From contig CAYJMF010000003.1 in the NCBI GenBank assembly GCA_964370855.1, forward strand, positions 1 to 64,000: a DNA stretch of 64,000 bases, in the 5' to 3' direction. The stretch's first letter is position 1. Each line of letters begins with the position of its first letter. Position numbers and translations under genes: made by a program. Of the stretch, positions 59,772 through 64,000 are shown piece after piece. This stretch comes from JAKLKS01 sp964370855. Lineage in GTDB: Bacteria > Planctomycetota > JAJSAM01 > JAKLKS01. A model generated the notes under the pieces. It made no database searches, was not told the origin of the DNA, and saw only the letters and a list, made by a program, of their open reading frames with translations.

Positions 59772-60011
59772 GTGCCCGCCCGCTTCCCCGGCACCCTCCT
59801 CCTCGCCCTGGACCTCGGCCTCATCCCCACGGGAAAGCGGCGGTACTCCGTCGCGGGGGAGGTCGTGGACATCCCCGTCGCGGCCCTCGGGGCCGCGGTC
59901 GTCGGGGACTACCCGAACCTGCTTCGGGAGAGGCAGCACCACGAGAACCTCTGGCACTGGTGCGTAGCGAATGCACTCGCAGTGCCGGGCGCAATCGCGC
60001 CAGTGAAGTAG
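59772..60011 (+). CDS. Small protein at the end of the phage region
   Basis: A GTG three bases after the lipoprotein stop opens 79 residues (LLLALDLGLIPTGKRRYSVA, LRERQHHENLWHWCVANALA). No motif is recognised. It closes the phage-type gene run; the next 221 bases to hsdM hold only the inverted repeat at 60169-60219. Confidence 0.45.
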   Translation: MPARFPGTLLLALDLGLIPTGKRRYSVAGEVVDIPVAALGAAVVGDYPNLLRERQHHENLWHWCVANALAVPGAIAPVK

Positions 60012-60168
60012 AGAGAGACCGACCGGTACCACCATCGAGGCGAGGGACCTTGTGCGTCCAAGATGGGCCTGACTCGGCCCTCTCTGCCCCGCTCGCGTGG
60101 ACCTTGTCTCCGTTGCCTGCGCTACGCCGTGAGCATGACAAAGCTGCACTCCCTGGATGAACGCGCGT

Positions 60169-60219
60169 CGGTTACCCTTGCCGGAACTAATGGGGTTCGA
60201 GCCCCACTGCCGGTAACCG
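60169..60219. repeat. Nested inverted repeat with T-arm-like loop, upstream of hsdM
   Basis: Outer arms CGGTTACC and GGTAACCG flank an inner stem TGGGG-TTCGAG-CCCCA. The loop resembles a tRNA T-arm, but the stem is imperfect as a tRNA and no other arms are found. It ends 14 bases before the hsdM ATG. It may be a tRNA-derived integration scar at the junction of the phage region and the restriction operon, or a regulatory hairpin. Confidence 0.4.
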
Positions 60220-60232
60220 GAGTCGCCATCGC

Positions 60233-62575
60233 ATGGACCAAGCATCCCACAACAAGATTGTCTCTTTCATCTGGGGCATCGCCGACGACGTCCTCCGCGA
60301 CCTCTTCGTGCGCGGCAAGTACCGCGACGTCATCTTGCCCATGTTCGTGATTCGCCGCCTCGACGCCGTGCTCGAGCCGACGAAGAAGCAGGTCATCGAG
60401 ACCAAGGCGATGCTCGACCAGGCCGGCATCACCGAGCAGCACGCGGCCCTTTGCAAGGCGTCTGGCCAGGCGTTCTACAACACGTCGAAGTTCAGCCTCC
60501 GCGACCTTAAGTCACGCGGGAACCAGCAGCAGCTCAAGGCGGACTTCGACGACTACCTCGACGGGTTCGCGCAGAACGTGCAGGACATCCTGACCAATTT
60601 CGAGTTCAGGAACGTACTCGCTCGCCTCTCGAAGAGCGACGCGCTCGGCACCCTCATCGAGAAGTTCCTCGACCCCGAAGTCAACCTGAGCCCGAACCCG
60701 GTGCTCAACGGCAACGGTACGATGAAGCACCCGGGGATGGACAACCACTCCATGGGGACCGTCTTCGAGGAACTGGTTCGCCGCTTCAACGAGGAGAACA
60801 ACGAGGAGGCCGGCGAGCACTGGACGCCGCGCGATGCCGTGCGCCTGATGACCACGCTGATGTTTCGGCCCATCGCCGATCGCGTGAAGGCGGGCTCGTA
60901 CCTCCTCTACGACTGCGCCTGCGGCACCGGCGGCATGCTCACCGTGGCCGAGGAGACGCTGCAGGCACTCGCGGCGACTCACAAGCAGAAGGTCGTCACG
61001 CACCTCTACGGGCAGGAGATCAACCCGGAGACGTACGCGATCTGCAAGGCCGACATGCTACTGAAGGGCGAGGGCGAGAACGCGGACCACATCGTCGGCG
61101 GCGCGGAGTGGTCGACGCTCTCGCACGACGCGTTCCCGGCCCGGGAGTTCGACTTCATGCTCGCCAACCCGCCCTACGGGAAGAGCTGGAAGAAGGACCT
61201 CGAGGCGATGGGCGGCAAGGAAGGGATGCGCGACCCGCGCTTCAAGGTGATGCACTGGGGCGAGGAGCTGTCCCTCGTCACGCGTTCGAGCGACGGCCAG
61301 CTCCTGTTCCTCGCGAACATGGCCTCGAAGATGAACCACAAGTCGGCGCTCGGTAGCCGTATCGCCGAGGTCCACAACGGCTCATCGCTGTTCACCGGCG
61401 ACGCGGGTTCGGGCGAGAGCAACATCCGGCGCTGGCTCTTCGAGAACGACTGGGTCGAGGCGATCATCGCCCTGCCGCTCAAGCTCTTCTACAACACCGG
61501 CATCGCGACGTACGTCTGGGTGCTCTCGAACCGGAAAGCCGGGCCTCGCAAGGGCAAGGTGCAGCTCATCGACGCCACGCAGTGGTTCAAGCCACTGCGC
61601 AAGAACCTCGGCGAGAAGAGTTGCGAGCTCTCGGACGACGACGTGCAGAAGGTCATGGCTGCGTACGACGCCCTCGCCGAGACCGAGCAGTCCAAGATCT
61701 TCGCAAACGAGGCCTTCGGCTACCGGAAGGTGACGGTCGAGCGGCCGCTCCGTTTGCACAGCCAGCTCACGACGGAGGCCATCGAGTCGCTGCGGTTCGC
61801 CTCGGGCGACGAGGACATCCGCAGCGCGCTCTACGACGAGCTGGGCGACGCGCTCATCGACGACTTCCCGACGGTTAGGGCCGCGATCGAGAAGCGGCTC
61901 GCCGAGTGGGGCGCGGGCGACGGAGGCGACGAAGACGAGGGCGACGAAGAGACCTCCAAGAAGGGCCTGCCCGAGAAGAAGAAGAAGAAGCTTCTCGACC
62001 CAAAGACCTGGGAGCGCGACGGGCGCCTCGTCGAGGCCGCCACGAAGCTGAAGCAGGCGCTCGGCGACGGCGTCTTCACGGACCACAACGAGTTCCGCCG
62101 CAAGGTCGGCGATGCCCTCGACAATGCCGAGGTTAAGCTCGGTACCGCCGACCTGAAACAGCTCCTTCGTACCGTGAGCTGGCGCGACGAGTCGGCGCCC
62201 CCGGTCATCGCGAGGGTCCACAGGCCGAGCAAGGCCACACCCGACCCGCTGCACGGCCGGTTCGGGGGGACCATCGACGGCAAGCGCTGCGTCGTCGAGT
62301 ACGAGCCCGACAGCGACTTGCGGGACAGCGAGCAGGTGCCTCTTCTCGAGGACGGCGGGATCGAGGCGTTCATCCAGCGCGAAGTGCTCCCGTACACGCC
62401 GGATGCGTGGGTCGACGAGAGCAAGACCCAGATCGGCTACGAGGTGAGCTTCACGCGTCACTTCTACAAGCCGCAGCGCCTGCGCACGCTCGACGAGATC
62501 GCGGCCGACATCGTGGCGACGGAGAAAGAGGCCGAAGGCCTGCTCGAAGGCCTCGTGAAGCGGGGGGCGGCATGA
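60233..62575 (+). CDS. hsdM: Type I restriction-modification DNA methyltransferase subunit HsdM
   Basis: The 780-residue protein has the N-terminal helical HsdM domain (IVSFIWGIADDVLRDLFVRG, FVIRRLDAVLEPTKKQVIET). The N6-adenine methyltransferase core follows, with SAM-binding CACGTGGMLTVAEETL near residues 226-240 and catalytic FMLANPPYGKSW near 308-319. The C-terminal third is long and includes an acidic/Lys stretch (GDGGDEDEGDEETSKKGLPE) and a specificity-subunit contact region. It methylates adenine in the sequence chosen by HsdS. The stop overlaps hsdS (ATGA). Codon use is less extreme in GC3 than the phage genes, suggesting separate acquisition. Confidence 0.96.
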   Translation: MDQASHNKIVSFIWGIADDVLRDLFVRGKYRDVILPMFVIRRLDAVLEPTKKQVIETKAMLDQAGITEQHAALCKASGQAFYNTSKFSLRDLKSRGNQQQLKADFDDYLDGFAQNVQDILTNFEFRNVLARLSKSDALGTLIEKFLDPEVNLSPNPVLNGNGTMKHPGMDNHSMGTVFEELVRRFNEENNEEAGEHWTPRDAVRLMTTLMFRPIADRVKAGSYLLYDCACGTGGMLTVAEETLQALAATHKQKVVTHLYGQEINPETYAICKADMLLKGEGENADHIVGGAEWSTLSHDAFPAREFDFMLANPPYGKSWKKDLEAMGGKEGMRDPRFKVMHWGEELSLVTRSSDGQLLFLANMASKMNHKSALGSRIAEVHNGSSLFTGDAGSGESNIRRWLFENDWVEAIIALPLKLFYNTGIATYVWVLSNRKAGPRKGKVQLIDATQWFKPLRKNLGEKSCELSDDDVQKVMAAYDALAETEQSKIFANEAFGYRKVTVERPLRLHSQLTTEAIESLRFASGDEDIRSALYDELGDALIDDFPTVRAAIEKRLAEWGAGDGGDEDEGDEETSKKGLPEKKKKKLLDPKTWERDGRLVEAATKLKQALGDGVFTDHNEFRRKVGDALDNAEVKLGTADLKQLLRTVSWRDESAPPVIARVHRPSKATPDPLHGRFGGTIDGKRCVVEYEPDSDLRDSEQVPLLEDGGIEAFIQREVLPYTPDAWVDESKTQIGYEVSFTRHFYKPQRLRTLDEIAADIVATEKEAEGLLEGLVKRGAA

Positions 62576-63942
62576 TCGAGGAGCTGAAGGCTTACAGCGC
62601 CTTCAAGGCGACCGGCTTGCCCTGGCTGGAGCGGATTCCGTCGCACTGGAACCTCGTTCCCAATCGCGCATTGGTGCGGCGCCGCAAGCAGCTCGTGGGT
62701 CGCAACCATCACCGATACAGGTTGCTATCGCTGACGAAGCAGGGGGTCATCGTTCGCGACGTCGCGTCAGGCAAGGGAAAGTTCTCCTCCGACATGGGAA
62801 CTTCGCAGGAAGTACGCGACGGAGATCTCGTCTTCTGCTTCTTCGACGTGCCCGAGACACCGCGGACCGTGGGGCTGTCTCCCCACCACGGGATGATCAC
62901 CGGCGCGTACACGGTCCTCGAGCCGCTTCGGCCCGGCGTCGCGCCGTATTTCGAGTTGTTCTATCGGGCGATGGACGACTCGAAGCTACTGAGTCCGCTC
63001 TACTCGGGCCTGAGGAACACGATTCCGGTCGATCGTTTCCTCGGAACGAAGAGTCCGCTTCCGCCGCCCGAGGAGCAGGGGGCCATCGTTCGCTTCCTGG
63101 ATCACGCGAACCGTCACATCGACCGGTTCATCCGGGCGAAGAAGAAGGTTATCGCGCTGCTTCAGGAGCAGAAGCTCGTCATCGTTCAGCGACGTGTACT
63201 CGGCGGCTTGCGCACTCAGGCTGTCCTGAGGCCGAGCGGCATCAGCGGGGTTGGACACATCCCGGCTGACTGGGACGTGATTCCGACCCGGCACCTGTTT
63301 CGCCAGGTAACTCGACGTGACATCACCGGCACCGAACCGAAGATGTCGATGTCCAGGCACCTCGGTCTGGTGCGCAGCGACGTCCTTCACGCAAACCGAG
63401 CAGCGCAGGCTGCTACTGCGGTCGCCTTCTCCGTCTGCCATCCGGGCGACCTAGTCGTGAACAAGTACCAGGCGCACGCTGGTCTCTTTGGAGCCGCGAC
63501 CGAACGTGGGCTGATCACCGCGAACTACTCTGTGTTCGCCCCCACCGAGCGAGCGTTCACCCCGTACTTCGCTCTGCTCTACACGAGCAGCGCGTACCGG
63601 ACGATCTTCCGGATCGCGAGTCGCGGAGTCGGAGACGGAATGATGCCCCTGTACACGAGTGCTTTCCACCGAGTGCCGAGTGTCGTCCCGCCACTTGGCG
63701 AACAGCGCGAGATCGTCACCACCGTAGAGCGCGAGACAGCAGGCATCGCTGGTGCAATCGCGATCATCGAGCGCCAGGTTCAGCAGATCGAAGAGTACCG
63801 CGCTCGTCTAGTCGCGGACGTCGTGACCGGCCAGTTCGATGTCCGCACGGCCGCCGCGGGCCTGCCCGTCGTCGAGCCCGATGGCGCACCGACCGAGTCC
63901 GAAGGCGACGAGACCGACATCGAAGACGGCGAGGCAGCATGA
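62572..63942 (+). CDS. hsdS: Type I restriction-modification specificity subunit HsdS
   Basis: The 456-residue protein has two target-recognition domains, each opening with a short WLERIPSHWNLVPNRAL- or VGHIPADWDVIPTRHLF-type motif (residues about 15 and 222) and closing with conserved helices: PPPEEQGAIVRFLDHANRHI and PPLGEQREIVTTVERETAGI. It selects the bipartite DNA target. The variable halves (RYRLLSLTKQGVIVRDVASG; EPKMSMSRHLGLVRSDVLHA) define specificity. Overlaps both hsdM and hsdR by four bases. Confidence 0.95.
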   Translation: MIEELKAYSAFKATGLPWLERIPSHWNLVPNRALVRRRKQLVGRNHHRYRLLSLTKQGVIVRDVASGKGKFSSDMGTSQEVRDGDLVFCFFDVPETPRTVGLSPHHGMITGAYTVLEPLRPGVAPYFELFYRAMDDSKLLSPLYSGLRNTIPVDRFLGTKSPLPPPEEQGAIVRFLDHANRHIDRFIRAKKKVIALLQEQKLVIVQRRVLGGLRTQAVLRPSGISGVGHIPADWDVIPTRHLFRQVTRRDITGTEPKMSMSRHLGLVRSDVLHANRAAQAATAVAFSVCHPGDLVVNKYQAHAGLFGAATERGLITANYSVFAPTERAFTPYFALLYTSSAYRTIFRIASRGVGDGMMPLYTSAFHRVPSVVPPLGEQREIVTTVERETAGIAGAIAIIERQVQQIEEYRARLVADVVTGQFDVRTAAAGLPVVEPDGAPTESEGDETDIEDGEAA

Positions 63943-64000
63943 CCACGGACACCTCCGAGAAGGGCCTCGAAGGCCTCATCGTTCGTTCGATGACCGGTCG
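63939..64000 (+). CDS. hsdR: Start of the type I restriction subunit HsdR (runs off the window)
   Basis: The first 20 codons read TTDTSEKGLEGLIVRSMTGR after the ATG, the usual N-terminus of HsdR translocase/endonuclease subunits in this operon type. The ATG overlaps the hsdS stop. The ATPase and nuclease domains lie beyond position 64000. Confidence 0.85.
   Translation, partial: MTTDTSEKGLEGLIVRSMTG

Noticed and set aside
46173..60011. Complete, inducible prophage
   Set aside because: No terminase, portal, capsid or head genes; the tape measure is truncated at both ends and several inverted cargo genes interrupt the tail module.
60190..60210. Complete tRNA gene before hsdM
   Set aside because: Only a T-arm-like hairpin is found; two of five T-stem pairs fail under standard numbering and no anticodon arm is present.
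1..64000. CRISPR array or cas genes
   Set aside because: No regularly spaced repeats and no cas-like motifs were seen anywhere.

Overview
The window is very GC-rich bacterial DNA with tightly packed genes. Several families point to Planctomycetota or a similar deep bacterial lineage: an ECF sigma factor fused to a membrane anchor and carboxypeptidase-regulatory-like repeats, several further secreted proteins with such repeats, a serpin-like protein, and a Cys-rich zinc-ribbon protein. This assignment is inference; no rRNA or other phylogenetic marker is present.

Layout. (1) 1-9.0 kb: a truncated giant SF1 helicase with a transglutaminase-like N-terminal part, an AbiEi-type antitoxin followed by a broken AbiEii remnant, a small coiled-coil protein, a SEC-C/YgjP-type metallopeptidase, and a MazF-type toxin with an unusual large partner. 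(2) 9.1-30.6 kb: host-like genes. These are the ECF sigma fusion, an M50-like membrane protease, carboxypeptidase-regulatory-like surface proteins, an S1-domain protein, an SDR/DUF2867 oxidoreductase with TspO, HExxH peptidase-like, pseudo-hydrolase and serpin-like proteins, and a long secreted propeller protein. (3) 30.6-34.1 kb: an integration hot spot. An intact AbiEi/AbiEii pair lies between an imperfect 20-bp copy of a tRNA-Ser 3' end and a 58-nt tRNA-Ser 3' half. A tyrosine integrase and a second tRNA-like 3' half follow. (4) 34.2-45.7 kb: a defence-like island entirely on the minus strand. In transcription order it holds a single-domain multi-ubiquitin-type protein, a DUF6791/ThiF E1, DUF6527, a coiled-coil protein, an IF2-N/winged-helix-like protein, a V8-protease relic, an SbcD-like nuclease, an SbcC/Rad50-like ATPase, an unknown protein and a TrlF-type PHP-ATPase. 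(5) 46-60 kb: a decayed prophage tail module headed by a sigma-54 activator. It holds a truncated tape-measure gene, tail tip, tail fibres, a small membrane protein interrupted by an amber codon, and lipoproteins. Inverted cargo genes interrupt it, and a hemerythrin and a RelE-like toxin also sit inside it. (6) 60.2-64 kb: a type I restriction-modification operon (hsdM, hsdS, start of hsdR) running off the window.

Working together. Overlapping stop/start codons link sbcC/sbcD, the E1/multi-Ub/DUF6527 trio, the 42-43.6 kb pair and hsdMSR, so translation is probably coupled. The most promising unexplained features are the ubiquitin-like cassette next to SbcCD-like and coiled-coil genes, and a 67-nt element found twice 41 kb apart, with conserved ends and a hairpin whose inner stem differs by compensating bases. 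The latter looks like an undescribed structured RNA or a small mobile element.
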